From assembly GCA_964624475.1 (NCBI GenBank), contig CAZUYC010000132.1, positions 1-64,000 on the forward strand: a DNA stretch of 64,000 bases. The letters run 5' to 3'. Positions 48,765 through 57,647 of the stretch are shown here, in pieces. How positions within the stretch are numbered: position 1 is the stretch's first letter; every line of letters starts with the position of its first letter. The notes under the pieces are model-generated. The model made no database searches. It was not told the DNA's origin and worked only from the letters and a program-made list of their open reading frames with translations. The DNA comes from CAZUYC01 sp964624475 (GTDB taxonomy: Bacteria > Myxococcota_A > UBA9160 > SMWR01). A program made the position numbers and the translations under genes.

Positions 48765-49864
48765 GCGCCCAATCCGAGGTGGACTTCATGGAGCGTGGCG
48801 AGGAGCGCGTCATCGATGGTGACGCGGGTACCAGTGGCAGCCGAGCGGTAGGCAGCGCCGATCACCGCCAGCACATCCCTCCCCACCTCGCCACTCGCCG
48901 GCGGCTCCCCGCCATCGCGGAAGGCGGCAAGGGTGCGCTCGAACACGAAGCGCGTCGCCAGCATGCCGGGATCGCGCGGATTCCTCGCGAGCAAGCGCCG
49001 TCGGGCCCCGACCTCCTGCCAGGCGATTCCGGCGGTTCCATATTCGAAGCGGAGGTGCGGCCGCGTGCTGCGAAACAGGCCGGCCGTGAGCCGCGCGCGG
49101 CCCCCGAAGGAGGCCCGGAGCGAGGCCCGCGCAGTGTCCGCCCGAACCTCGAAGTACTGGGTTTCGCCCTTGCAGAGGCGGTTCTGCACGATTTGCGCGA
49201 GCCGACCCCGGGAAAATTCCAGCGTCACGAGCGCCACGGCGTCGGTGTCTCCCTCTCGCACGCCGCAGGTGGAGGTCCATGCCTGGACGGCGACGGGGCG
49301 TTCACCGAAGAGGGCCATGAGAAAGTCCACGAGGTGGAACCCCGCTTCGTACAGCGTGCGCTGGAGCATCTGGCCCCGCCATCCCGGCTCCGCCCAGGGT
49401 GGGAGATCCATCAACTGCCAGAGCTGTGCGAAGACTAGATCTCCGGTTGCTCCGCTCGCGGCGGCGTCGCGCACCGCTCGGAAGATGGGCATCTCGCGGA
49501 ACTCATGGTTGAGAGCCACCCGGCGTCCCGCCCGGAGTGCCGCCTCGAGCACCTGCCCGGCCTCCGCCAGACTCGAGACGAAGGGTTTCTCGCAGATGAC
49601 GTGAGCGCCGGCCGCGAGCGACCGGAAGCAGTAGCCAGCATGTGTGGCGGGAGGCGTGCCAACCAGGACGACGTCCGGCCTGGCGGTGGCCAGCATCGTG
49701 TCGAAGTCCTCGAACACCGGCACATGGAACCGCTCCGCAGCACGATCACGCCGTCCGGAGTCGAGGTCCATTGCCCCTACCGTCTGCACGCCGGTGAGAC
49801 CTGCGAGCGCGGGGAGATGGAGCTTGTATCCGGCATTGCCGAGACCAACGACTGCGATGCGCAT
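48761..49864 (-). CDS. Gfo/Idh/MocA-family sugar dehydrogenase, second
   Basis: A 367-residue NAD(P)-dependent oxidoreductase. It has RIAVVGLGNAGYKLHLPALA, VVLVGTPPATHAGYCFRSLAAG, the catalytic HVICEKPFVSSLAEAG, NHEFREMPIF, and a C-terminal substrate domain with EAGFHLVDFLMALFGERPV. ATG 49864 is chosen because the Rossmann strand begins directly there. It is coupled to the first dehydrogenase (ATGA), so the two may act in successive steps or as a complex. Substrate unknown. Confidence 0.85.
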   Translation of the reverse strand: MRIAVVGLGNAGYKLHLPALAGLTGVQTVGAMDLDSGRRDRAAERFHVPVFEDFDTMLATARPDVVLVGTPPATHAGYCFRSLAAGAHVICEKPFVSSLAEAGQVLEAALRAGRRVALNHEFREMPIFRAVRDAAASGATGDLVFAQLWQLMDLPPWAEPGWRGQMLQRTLYEAGFHLVDFLMALFGERPVAVQAWTSTCGVREGDTDAVALVTLEFSRGRLAQIVQNRLCKGETQYFEVRADTARASLRASFGGRARLTAGLFRSTRPHLRFEYGTAGIAWQEVGARRRLLARNPRDPGMLATRFVFERTLAAFRDGGEPPASGEVGRDVLAVIGAAYRSAATGTRVTIDDALLATLHEVHLGLGA

Positions 49865-49941
49865 GCGGCGTGCTCCGGGTATATGCGAAGGTCGATCCGT
49901 GATCACCCGATTCTGCCATCGTCGACCCAACAGCGGATAGT

Positions 49942-49968
49942 TTCTCAATTCATGGGAGTAATTGAGAA
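49942..49968. repeat. Perfect 9-bp inverted repeat in intergenic DNA
   Basis: TTCTCAATT and AATTGAGAA flank a nine-base loop in the 127-base gap between the flippase gene and the second dehydrogenase gene. It is AT-rich against a GC-rich background. It could be an operator or an attenuator for the dehydrogenase genes; no T-run follows. Confidence 0.5.
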
Positions 49969-49991
49969 TCACACTTCCAGCCGGCGATTCG

Positions 49992-51482
49992 TCAATCAGA
50001 TTCACCAGTCGGCAGGAGTGCGGCGAGCCAAAGCCTCGGATTGCGCTCCCGTGGGTCGAGCAGGAACCAGCAAAGCACCAGCACGCTCGCCCCGACCAGC
50101 AGGCGCACTGCGACCGTCCCCGCATCGAGCTCATGCCTTCCTGCAAACTGGCGTCCTGTCACGCAGACGATGAGCATGACACTTCCCAGTCGGATCAGCA
50201 TGCGGCGCGATATCAAAGCCCGGTGTCGGATGCGAAGGCGCAGGATCACGGCGAGGCCCCAGACGGCCATTCCACTCGCCAGTGCTACCGCCACCCCTCC
50301 GAGACCCAGCAGCGTGATCATCGAATTCGAAAGAGCGATCGCTGTGCCGCAACCGCCGATCAATACCACTGCAGCGAAGGCGACGTCATCCAAGCCAATC
50401 AAGAGCTGCTGATAGACGTAGCCGATTTGAAAGATGCATTGCCAAAGCACGAAGAGCCACAGCACCGTGGAAGCGGGAGCAAACGCGTCCGAAAAGAGCA
50501 GTCGCAGAAGCACTTCGGGAAAGAGCACGACGGGCGTTGCTCCCACCAAGAACAGCACGAGCATCCGACTGGCAACACTATCGACCGTGCGGAGCTTGTG
50601 AGCGGGAGAGCCCCGACTGTTGACCAGCGGACCAAGATAGAGATTGCTGAGCGGGTATAGCACCGCGCCGACCGTCAGCGCGATGCTGAAGGCCGCCTGC
50701 AACTGACCTGCCGCCACTTCGCCGAGTCGCGACAACACCGTGGTGCGAAGAAGCAGCAGCATGACGGTGCTACTGGCGAATGTTGCGTAGAAGCACAGGG
50801 AATAGCCGATGATCTCCGGCTGGCGGCGCAGCGAGGCGATTATCCCGGTGGGCCACGTGGCAAACCGAATCCCCAGCGCGCGTGCGAAGTAGAGCAGTGC
50901 CGCCGTCGTGGTGATGATCGTGGTCGCCACGCTCAGGTCGTAGAGGCCCTCGAGTCCGTACAGCCACGCGCCGGCGACCGCGGCCAGCGCAACCGCGGAC
51001 ACGATCACCAGGTTGAAAGCCGCCGCAGCGGCGGGGCGTCGCGCAGCCGCAAGCGTGTTCACAAAGAGCATCAGCAACATTCCCGATGGGACCCCGAGCA
51101 CTGCCACCTGCAGCAAACCCTGATGTCCGGCCAGATCGGCACCGAAGGTTCCCGGCCGCCAGGCGATCGCCACCGACCCGACCAACGCCGTAATCAGCCC
51201 GAGTGCCACGATGAGCTGCAGGAACCCGGCGCCAGCACGCTCAAAGGCGGCTGGTTCCTCGCTGTAGCTGTGCGCCATGAACTTCAACGCCGCGAAGGGC
51301 AGCCCAAAGGCGCCGAGCGTGACCAGAGTCACGACGACTTGGTCGATGATGCTGGCAACGCCGAAACCTGCGGGGCCGAGCAGCAGCGCCAGCCCCTTCG
51401 CACGCAGCAACCCCGCGAAAATAGTGAGTGCCTGCAGAACGGCAATCGATAGCAGCTTGCCCGACATTCCGGCGTCGTTCAT
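49992..51482 (-). CDS. Wzx-like polysaccharide flippase
   Basis: A 496-residue protein with about 12-14 hydrophobic helices across its whole length. The N-terminal KLLSIAVLQALTIFAGLLRA, LGPAGFGVASIIDQVVVTLV and LGAFGLPFAALKF match the MOP-superfamily O-antigen/polysaccharide flippases that move undecaprenyl-linked repeat units to the periplasm. ATG 51482 is preferred; TTG 51524 would add 14 residues. In the middle of a glycosyltransferase locus, a Wzx role is the natural reading. No Wzy polymerase was identified in the window. Confidence 0.82.
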   Translation of the reverse strand: MNDAGMSGKLLSIAVLQALTIFAGLLRAKGLALLLGPAGFGVASIIDQVVVTLVTLGAFGLPFAALKFMAHSYSEEPAAFERAGAGFLQLIVALGLITALVGSVAIAWRPGTFGADLAGHQGLLQVAVLGVPSGMLLMLFVNTLAAARRPAAAAAFNLVIVSAVALAAVAGAWLYGLEGLYDLSVATTIITTTAALLYFARALGIRFATWPTGIIASLRRQPEIIGYSLCFYATFASSTVMLLLLRTTVLSRLGEVAAGQLQAAFSIALTVGAVLYPLSNLYLGPLVNSRGSPAHKLRTVDSVASRMLVLFLVGATPVVLFPEVLLRLLFSDAFAPASTVLWLFVLWQCIFQIGYVYQQLLIGLDDVAFAAVVLIGGCGTAIALSNSMITLLGLGGVAVALASGMAVWGLAVILRLRIRHRALISRRMLIRLGSVMLIVCVTGRQFAGRHELDAGTVAVRLLVGASVLVLCWFLLDPRERNPRLWLAALLPTGESD

Positions 51483-51536
51483 CGAAACATCACGCGCGAC
51501 TCGAGCGGACCCAAGAGGACGCAATGCGGAAGCGTC

Positions 51537-52008
51537 TCACGTCCGAGGGGTCGGCGCTGGCGAGAACAGGTGTAGCACCGTATCGCGCCGGTTTGGCTCA
51601 TGGTCGACGTCCCGACCCTCGCGCGGCGTCATCTCACGGAAGCTCCGGTCGCTTCCCGAAAGAATGTAACGCTGGCCAAGACGGCCACTGTCGGCAACCA
51701 TGCGGATACCGTCGACGACGTCGTCCACATGGACCATGCTGGGCCCGCCGCCGGTGCAGAAGACCACCGAGCGGCGTCGAATCCGCGCGATCACCTCCCC
51801 GCCCCTATAGGCTCCGTGATGGCGGCCGAACACGAAGCCGGGGTTGACCATTACGTCTGCAGGGCAGGGCCATCGGCCTCGAGCGCCAGTCGCTCTGCCT
51901 GATGCTTGCTCCGTATTGTAGCTGAGTCCAAGGTGATCCCAGGTTGAAGCGGAAGTCCTCGTCTGCGGGCACGTCAGGATCCGGAGAGATGCCGATCGCC
52001 GTCGTTGA
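51537..52008 (-). pseudogene. Decayed NAD-dependent epimerase/dehydratase
   Basis: An internal fragment of an extended SDR sugar epimerase broken by frameshifts. Reading minus-strand frames in turn gives STTAIGISPDPDVPADEDFR, then YN + RSKHQAERLALEADG (the YxxxK active site, with one extra A between YN and RSK), then after a lost base VMVNPGFVFGRHHGAY and MVHVDDVVDGIRM..LGQRYILSGSDRSFREM. The N-terminal NAD-binding part and the C-terminus are missing. The longest open piece is 51537-51851. It resembles HpnA/dihydroflavonol-reductase-like epimerases. Confidence 0.75.
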
Positions 52009-52064
52009 GCGGGGACTTCGGCTTGGGAAATCCGGACCGCCGCCAGGCTGATCGTCCGCTCACG

Positions 52065-52265
52065 TCAGATGGGATCGAGAAGCTCTTCCGTCTGGGGCAA
52101 TTCCGCCCGCGAGCGGATCACGAGAAGCATCAGCCCGAGATCGATTCCGTGCGACGGCTTCCAGAGCACGTGGCCCGCCGAGGCGAGGAAGACGATGATC
52201 GCCGCGGTGAAACCCGTGGCCATCCCGAACGCCCGCATGTACAGGGGAAGGAAGGCGGCGGCCAA
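52065..52265 (-). CDS. Small hydrophobic ORF, possible remnant
   Basis: A 66-codon ORF with a TTG start and one clear membrane segment (GFTAAIIVFLASAGHVLW). It lies between the epimerase remnant and a methyltransferase gene, 28 bases from the latter. No ribosome site is evident and the family is not recognised. It may be the C-terminal end of a lost membrane protein. Apart from it, 52009-52293 shows nothing. Confidence 0.25.
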   Translation of the reverse strand: MAAAFLPLYMRAFGMATGFTAAIIVFLASAGHVLWKPSHGIDLGLMLLVIRSRAELPQTEELLDPI

Positions 52266-52293
52266 ACAGGTTCGACGTGAGGTCGTGGGGCGC

Positions 52294-53079
52294 TCATGCA
52301 GACCCGTTCCCCTTTCCGGCCTGCGCCAATGCCATCAGGGTGCGACCGAGCGGGACCGAGAACCCCGCCGCGACAAGCGCCCCCTCCATGCGGAGCCAGG
52401 CCAGCTTGGCGTGCCAGGCGACGCCGGGAACGGGGACGTCGGCCAGGAGTCCGACGTACCCCGCCTCGGCCGTGCGCCGCGCGCGCAGTTCCCGTGGAAT
52501 CTCGGCAAGGCCGAGGAGCGCATTCACACGGCCAATTCGCCGCACGACGAATCCCGTCTCTTCGAGCTTCCGCCGCAGCTCCGCCGTGGTGTACTTGTGA
52601 AAGCTATTTCGAGGGTCATCCGGCGTCCGGGGGAGCGACTGGGCGTTCGTGCGCACTAGCAGGAAGCCGCCGGGGCGCAGGACCCGGTGGATTTCCACGA
52701 GCGCCCTCGCGTCCCCGCCACCCAGCGGCAGGTGCTGCAGCACATCCAGCGTGATGATGGCGTCGACGGAGGCGTCCCTCAGCGGCAAGTCGAGCGCGGA
52801 ACCGCAGAGTACCCGTTCTCCGAACCCCGTCGCCGCACCGAGTCCCTCGCAAGCCAGGTCCAGCCCGAGAGTATTCCATCCCGGCCACACGTTGCGGAAC
52901 CAGGTCAGGGTCTGGCCGGAGCCGCATCCGACGTCGAGGAGCGTGCCGCGCGCAGGGAGGCTGGCGCCGCGCAGTAACTTCTCGGCGAGGTTACGCATCC
53001 CGAAATTCCACCAGGAGGCATCCTCGAGCCGGCGCATGCGCTCGTAATACTCCGGGGCGAATATCTTCGGTGCGCTCAT
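52294..53079 (-). CDS. SAM-dependent methyltransferase, class I
   Basis: A 261-residue methyltransferase of the Methyltransf_11 type. Motif I is LLDVGCGSGQTLTWF (about residues 47-61), the acidic loop is GLDLACEGL, motif III-like AIITLDVLQHLPL and HRVLRPGGFLLVRTNA follow. Substrate unknown; in this locus it would methylate a sugar or a lipid-linked intermediate. ATG 53079 overlaps the stop of the next methyltransferase (ATGA), so the two are coupled. Confidence 0.85.
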   Translation of the reverse strand: MSAPKIFAPEYYERMRRLEDASWWNFGMRNLAEKLLRGASLPARGTLLDVGCGSGQTLTWFRNVWPGWNTLGLDLACEGLGAATGFGERVLCGSALDLPLRDASVDAIITLDVLQHLPLGGGDARALVEIHRVLRPGGFLLVRTNAQSLPRTPDDPRNSFHKYTTAELRRKLEETGFVVRRIGRVNALLGLAEIPRELRARRTAEAGYVGLLADVPVPGVAWHAKLAWLRMEGALVAAGFSVPLGRTLMALAQAGKGNGSA

Positions 53080-54086
53080 AAAGCCCGCGCCTCCGCTTCG
53101 AGCAAAGGGGCGAACCAGCGGCAGGCGACCGCCGACAGCGGTGCGTGTCGCAGGCGCTCGTAGGCCGAGACGGCGGGCTGGAGAGCTGGCGCCAGCCGCT
53201 TCGCCTCCTGGCTCAGCAGTCGTGCGGCGTCGACCCGAACATCGGCGAAACCGCCCCGCTTCAGGGCTTGCCGGAGTTCGCGGGCGCTCCTGGGCCAATG
53301 CTGCAGATAGCGCCGCCCTGTCACCTGCTGCGCATAGCGGTCGGCCCACCGGCGAGGCAGGAATCCCACCCCCCAGACGCCAACGTGCGGCTCCGGCAGC
53401 ATGGAGTATCGGTTGACCGTACGCACATGCAGCGAGCCTCCGGGGGCAAGCACCCGGCGCGCCTCACGAACCACCGATCCCAGGTCACGGCAATGCTCCA
53501 GCGTGCCGAGTGAGAGTGCCCGGTCGAACGTGGCGTCCGAGAACGGCAGCGCCTCTGCGTTGCAGCACACCAGTCGGACCGGCACCCTCTTCTCCAGCAA
53601 CCGGCGACGTGCCACGACCAGCCAGCGGAAGGCGACGTCGATACCGACGACTTCGGCTGCGGGCCATGCCGCACTCGCCAGGTCGGCCGTACCGCACCCG
53701 ATGTCGAGCCAGCAGCGTGCGGGCTTCCCGGACGGCGCCGGCTCCGCGATGCTGTCCAGCCACTCTCCCGAGCGCTGCTCGGCGCCCAGCACATGGGCGA
53801 CGAACTTCGCTGCGAGCGCGTGTGGCGTGTCCGGTGTCATAGCCCAATACGCGCGCACCATCGCTTCAAAGTCCAGGCCTTCCGTCTCACACTCGAGTTG
53901 GACGCCCTTCGCCCGATCGGCCTCCAGGTCGATCCAAGGGTCGGGGGCGACACGGAAGTCGGGAATACCGGCCACGATCGGGTAGGTCTGATCGCACCGG
54001 AGGCAGCTGAAGGCCTCCGGCGCGGCACTCACCGAGCCGCGGCAGCGGGGGCAGACCAGCTCCAGGCCTTCGGCGGTGTTTGTCAC
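53076..54086 (-). CDS. Methyltransferase with N-terminal zinc ribbon
   Basis: A 336-residue protein. Residues 11-45 form a Trm112-like ribbon with CPRC and CLRC pairs followed by YPIVAGIPDFR, as seen in many deltaproteobacterial methyltransferases. The SAM domain has CWLDIGCGTADLASAA (motif I), GIDVAFRWLVVARRR, LPFSDATFDRALSLGTLEHC and ARRVLAPGGSLHVRTVN. The start is GTG 54086. It overlaps genes on both sides by four bases, placing it in one transcript with the GT2 upstream and the other methyltransferase downstream. Substrate unknown. Confidence 0.85.
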   Translation of the reverse strand: MTNTAEGLELVCPRCRGSVSAAPEAFSCLRCDQTYPIVAGIPDFRVAPDPWIDLEADRAKGVQLECETEGLDFEAMVRAYWAMTPDTPHALAAKFVAHVLGAEQRSGEWLDSIAEPAPSGKPARCWLDIGCGTADLASAAWPAAEVVGIDVAFRWLVVARRRLLEKRVPVRLVCCNAEALPFSDATFDRALSLGTLEHCRDLGSVVREARRVLAPGGSLHVRTVNRYSMLPEPHVGVWGVGFLPRRWADRYAQQVTGRRYLQHWPRSARELRQALKRGGFADVRVDAARLLSQEAKRLAPALQPAVSAYERLRHAPLSAVACRWFAPLLEAEARAL

Positions 54087-55162
54087 CGTGGCGGCCCTTC
54101 TCCGCCGTCCCCTAGCCGGGTTCCGTCGCTGACTTTGGCGATCGCCGCCGGTCGCCCGGCGAGCACATGCAGCGTGACCCCGGCCACGACGGACAGGCCG
54201 CTCACCGCGTAGTACAGGATGTTGAAGGGCACCACAACGAGTGCGAAGCCTGGGCCTCGCTGCCTGGCAAACCAGCTGAGGAGTGGCAGATTCGAAAGTA
54301 CCACGGCCAGAAGCATGAACGAGGCCACGAGCACCAGCAGCGGTTGCCGCAGCACGGCGGCGGTGGGAATGAGAAGCAGGGCCATTCCCACCGCCGCCGC
54401 CTTGACCCGTTCACCTCGCTTGAAGTTCAGGTTGGCCGGTCGTGCCAGGCTCCGGCGCTCGAGTAGGAGGCGAACCCACGGAATGCCGCGGTCCAACAGG
54501 TCGGTCCGCAGGGACCCCAGTAGCTTCCACTGCTTGAGGTGGGCGCCTTGGATGTCGGGCTGGATCATGATCCGGCTTCCGCGGTCCCGCAGCCGATAAC
54601 CCAGCTCGATGTCTTCGATCTGCGGCCGGGTAAAGCGATGCTCATCGAAGCCGCCGACCGCGTCGAACGCGGTGCGACGAATCGCGCCGCAGCCGGCCCA
54701 GAAGGTTTCGGCCTCCCCTGCGCCCGACACGTGCACATAGCGGTGCAGCAGGTTGCGATAGGTCGACACGAACCCGGGAGCCGGAGGGGCATCGTCGTAG
54801 GCGCCGAACACGGCATCCATGCCGGGGTCAACCTCGATCACATCGGCGATGCGCCGCAACGTGTCGGCATGCACGACTACGTCCGCGTCGATGAAGACGA
54901 CCCAGGCACCTCGGCTCACCTCAACGCCCCGGTTTCGGGCGTACGCGGGGCCGCACGGGCGCCCCGTCAGCGAGATGACCCGGTCGGCCCAGCGCGAGGC
55001 CACGACGCTGGTGCCATCCGAGCTTGCATCATCGACGACGATGAGCTCCCAACGATCCCGTGGCAGGTCACTGGCCGTGAGGGCGCCGAGCGACCTCGGG
55101 AGTACCTCCGTGCCCTGGTAGGCCGGCACGATGACGGAGAGGAGCGGCGTGGGCGTCGTCAT
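54083..55162 (-). CDS. GT2 glycosyltransferase with C-terminal membrane helices
   Basis: A 359-residue enzyme. It has LLSVIVPAYQGTEVLPRSL, IVVDDASSDGTS, ARNRGVEVSRGAWVVFIDAD (DxD), FWAGCGAIRRTAFDAVGGFDE and PQIEDIELGYRLRDRG, giving a complete GT2 fold. About three membrane helices follow (about 265-345), typical of polyprenyl-phosphate or lipid-linked acceptor enzymes. The ATG overlaps the adjoining GT4 stop. Likely adds one sugar of the surface polysaccharide on the cytoplasmic side of the membrane. Confidence 0.88.
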   Translation of the reverse strand: MTTPTPLLSVIVPAYQGTEVLPRSLGALTASDLPRDRWELIVVDDASSDGTSVVASRWADRVISLTGRPCGPAYARNRGVEVSRGAWVVFIDADVVVHADTLRRIADVIEVDPGMDAVFGAYDDAPPAPGFVSTYRNLLHRYVHVSGAGEAETFWAGCGAIRRTAFDAVGGFDEHRFTRPQIEDIELGYRLRDRGSRIMIQPDIQGAHLKQWKLLGSLRTDLLDRGIPWVRLLLERRSLARPANLNFKRGERVKAAAVGMALLLIPTAAVLRQPLLVLVASFMLLAVVLSNLPLLSWFARQRGPGFALVVVPFNILYYAVSGLSVVAGVTLHVLAGRPAAIAKVSDGTRLGDGGEGPPR

Positions 55163-56403
55163 GCCGTCACTCCGGATCGAAGCCCCTTCCGCTCGGAGAT
55201 CTCCCGCACGATGTCGAGGTAACGCGGCACGACGACGCGTTCACTCCATCGCTCCCGGAACGCTTCGTACCCGAGCTGGCCCAGCCGCGCACGGCGGCTC
55301 GGGTCCGCCTGCAGCCGCCGCATTGCCGCAAGCAGCTCGTCCCGAGTGGCGAACAGTTCTCCTGCACCGGATGCCGCGACAAGCTCCGGAAACGGTCCCA
55401 GTCGGCGGGCGATCACGGGCGTGGACTGTCGGAACGCCTCGAGCAGAATCACGCCGAAGGTCTCGAAGCAGAGCGAGGGGACGATGAGCGCGACGGCATG
55501 CCGGAAGTAGCGCGCGAGGTCACCCGGTGCGACCTGCCCGAGAAAGTGCACGCGGGTCAGTCCGGCTGCCTGCGCGCGCAGCCGGGCGCCATACTCGCCC
55601 TCGCCTGCGATGACCAGGTCGGCGTCCCGATACTCGGCGAAGAGAGGGATGACCTCCTGCAACCCCTTCAGGCGCTCGAGGCGGCCGACAAAAAGGAAAT
55701 ACGGCCGGTCATGGGGGCGCGGGCTCTCGGTCGTGTCCGGGTCGTCGGCTGCATCGGGGAGGAATGCGGGCAGGACCTCCATCTCTCTCGAAAAACCGAA
55801 CTCCCGGTGCTTCGCGCGGCTGAAGTCGCTCATGGCGATGAAGGCGTCCACATGGGTCAGCTCCCGCTCCAGCAAGCCGGTCCAGCGCCAGAATTGTGGG
55901 GGCCGATGGTATGCAATCTGGCATCGGAAGCACTGACGCCCGGTGCAGAGCTCCCGATCATGCCGCCAGAGCACATGGGTCGGACAGACGAGCCAGTGCT
56001 CGTGGGCCATGTACAACTTGATCCCGCTCCCGAACTTCAGGAGGCCGGGGCCGCCGATCAGGGAGATATTGTGGAAATTGATTACGTCATACATCCCTGC
56101 GTGTAGCAACCGCTTGATGCGCCGCCCGTTGAGGGCCGGGCGGCCCAGCTGCTGCGTCAACAGCGGTGATAGGGCGCCGAATCCGCTGCACAGAGAAACC
56201 ACGTCGAGGCCGGCAGACTGTGGCGGCGGTTCCGGTATCGGTGCGCGGCTCAGGGCCGTAAAGGCGTCGAGATCGTGCACGACGGTGACGTGGTGGCCCG
56301 CCCGCACGAGACCGCGGGCGAGACGCTGGATCGCGATCGCGTCGCCGCCGAAACTGTACGGCGGATAGAAGGTGGTGAGGAAACAGAAGCGAAGCTCGGT
56401 CAC
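55159..56403 (-). CDS. GT4 glycosyltransferase
   Basis: A 414-residue GT-B enzyme. The N-terminus is LRFCFLTTFYPPYSFGGDAI; a cysteine cluster HEHWLVCPTHVLW...CTGRQCFRC sits mid N-domain, a pattern of a GT4 subgroup. The C-domain has YFLFVGRLERLKGLQEVIPL, LVIAGEGEYGARLR, and the donor site PSLCFETFGVILLEAFRQSTPVIAR. GTG 56403 is chosen because it overlaps the neighbouring stop as GTGA. Sugar donor unknown. Confidence 0.88.
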   Translation of the reverse strand: MTELRFCFLTTFYPPYSFGGDAIAIQRLARGLVRAGHHVTVVHDLDAFTALSRAPIPEPPPQSAGLDVVSLCSGFGALSPLLTQQLGRPALNGRRIKRLLHAGMYDVINFHNISLIGGPGLLKFGSGIKLYMAHEHWLVCPTHVLWRHDRELCTGRQCFRCQIAYHRPPQFWRWTGLLERELTHVDAFIAMSDFSRAKHREFGFSREMEVLPAFLPDAADDPDTTESPRPHDRPYFLFVGRLERLKGLQEVIPLFAEYRDADLVIAGEGEYGARLRAQAAGLTRVHFLGQVAPGDLARYFRHAVALIVPSLCFETFGVILLEAFRQSTPVIARRLGPFPELVAASGAGELFATRDELLAAMRRLQADPSRRARLGQLGYEAFRERWSERVVVPRYLDIVREISERKGLRSGVTA

Positions 56404-57575
56404 GCCGCCGCCTCCCGGAGCGCAGCGAGCGCCGCTCCCGCCCCCGCCGTCCACGTCAGCGCCGCGGCGCGGCGGCGAGCCTGGGCGCCAAGGGACGCGC
56501 GGGTAGTTTCGTCGGTGAGCAGTCGCAGCAATGCTCCAGTGAGGGCGGCGAGGTCCCCGGGCGCCACGAAGAGTCCGCCACCCTCGAGCAGTTGCGGCAG
56601 GGGACTCGCCGTGGTCGCCACCACGGGCGCCCCGCAGGCGGCCGCTTCAACCGCGGGCAGACCGAACCCTTCCGAGGCGGACGGCAGAACGAGCGCCACC
56701 GCGCCAGAAAGAAGGTGCCGAAGCTCCTCGTCTGGGACGAAGCCCGTCCATCGGATCAGCTCTTCGGTGCCGGCGTGCCGGATGGCTTCCCGGATCTCGG
56801 ACTGGGCGCCGTAGAAGACGTCTCCGTCGACGGCGCCGACCAGGAGCAGGAGGGGTGGGTCCTCCAATTGGGCGGCGGCGGCAGCGTGCGCCCGGACGAG
56901 CACGTCCACGTGCTTGTGAGGATTGAAGCCACCGACGTACGCCAGCCACCGCGCCCCGGGCGGCACACCGGCCCGAGCGGCCGCCGCCGCCACATCCGCG
57001 GGATCACTGCTGGGACGGTAGGCTGCTGCCGGCGCTTCGAGCGCGACCCGCAGCCGGCTGCGAGGCACCCGGTGCATCTCGACAATCTCGTCCACGGCGT
57101 ACTCCGACACGGTCAAGACCAGGCGCGCCTGGCGGATGGCGAGGGCTACCTTGGCACTCCAGAAGAGCCGCGCCCGGCGGCTCGGGAGGGTGAGACCGGG
57201 GAACCGCTCGGCGATGGCATCATGGATGCCGACGACCGCCGGTAGACCCGGCGGCAGCGGGAAGTAGGTGTAGACATTGGGCGAGAAGAAGACGTCCGGC
57301 CGCGCCCCCCAGACCGCCCGGCTAAGACGCAGCATGTCGCCCAACGAGCGCGCCGAGCCGGCTGCGGCCGCCTGGGTGGGCGATTGCCGCTGCGGGACCA
57401 CCACCGGTGTCACGTTGGAGGCGTCCAGCCTGAAGACGTCGCGCGCCCGGGCATCGAGGAAGCAGATGAACTCGTCCGTCGGGGCGTCGCGGACCATCGC
57501 GGTCACCAATTCCCTGGTGAAGCGGCCATAGCCCCTCTGATTCGCCCAGCAGGTCGCGTCAACGCCGATCCGCAT
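56400..57575 (-). CDS. GT4 glycosyltransferase (mannosyltransferase-like)
   Basis: A 391-residue GT-B enzyme. It has MRIGVDATCWANQRGYGRFT (the G.GRF/Y start of the mannosyltransferase-like group), DVFFSPNVYTYFPLPPGLP, GIHDAIAERFP, LTVSEYAVDEIVEMHRVP, LAYVGGFNPHKHVDVLVRAH, and the donor site PSASEGFGLPAVEAAACGAPVVA. ATG is the natural start. It is followed by the other GT4 gene with a four-base overlap. A 72-base gap on its 5' side is the first break in the run of overlapping genes. Confidence 0.9.
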   Translation of the reverse strand: MRIGVDATCWANQRGYGRFTRELVTAMVRDAPTDEFICFLDARARDVFRLDASNVTPVVVPQRQSPTQAAAAGSARSLGDMLRLSRAVWGARPDVFFSPNVYTYFPLPPGLPAVVGIHDAIAERFPGLTLPSRRARLFWSAKVALAIRQARLVLTVSEYAVDEIVEMHRVPRSRLRVALEAPAAAYRPSSDPADVAAAAARAGVPPGARWLAYVGGFNPHKHVDVLVRAHAAAAAQLEDPPLLLLVGAVDGDVFYGAQSEIREAIRHAGTEELIRWTGFVPDEELRHLLSGAVALVLPSASEGFGLPAVEAAACGAPVVATTASPLPQLLEGGGLFVAPGDLAALTGALLRLLTDETTRASLGAQARRRAAALTWTAGAGAALAALREAAA

Positions 57576-57647
57576 GGGTTCAGGTGGCCGGAGCTGCGGA
57601 AGCCGCCGATGTCGAAGCGGGTTCCCTGTACTGGGCGGCGGTAGACG

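Noticed and set aside
52005..52659. Several plus-strand open frames between the flippase and methyltransferase genes
   Set aside because: No recognisable domains; they run antisense to the methyltransferase and the epimerase relic.
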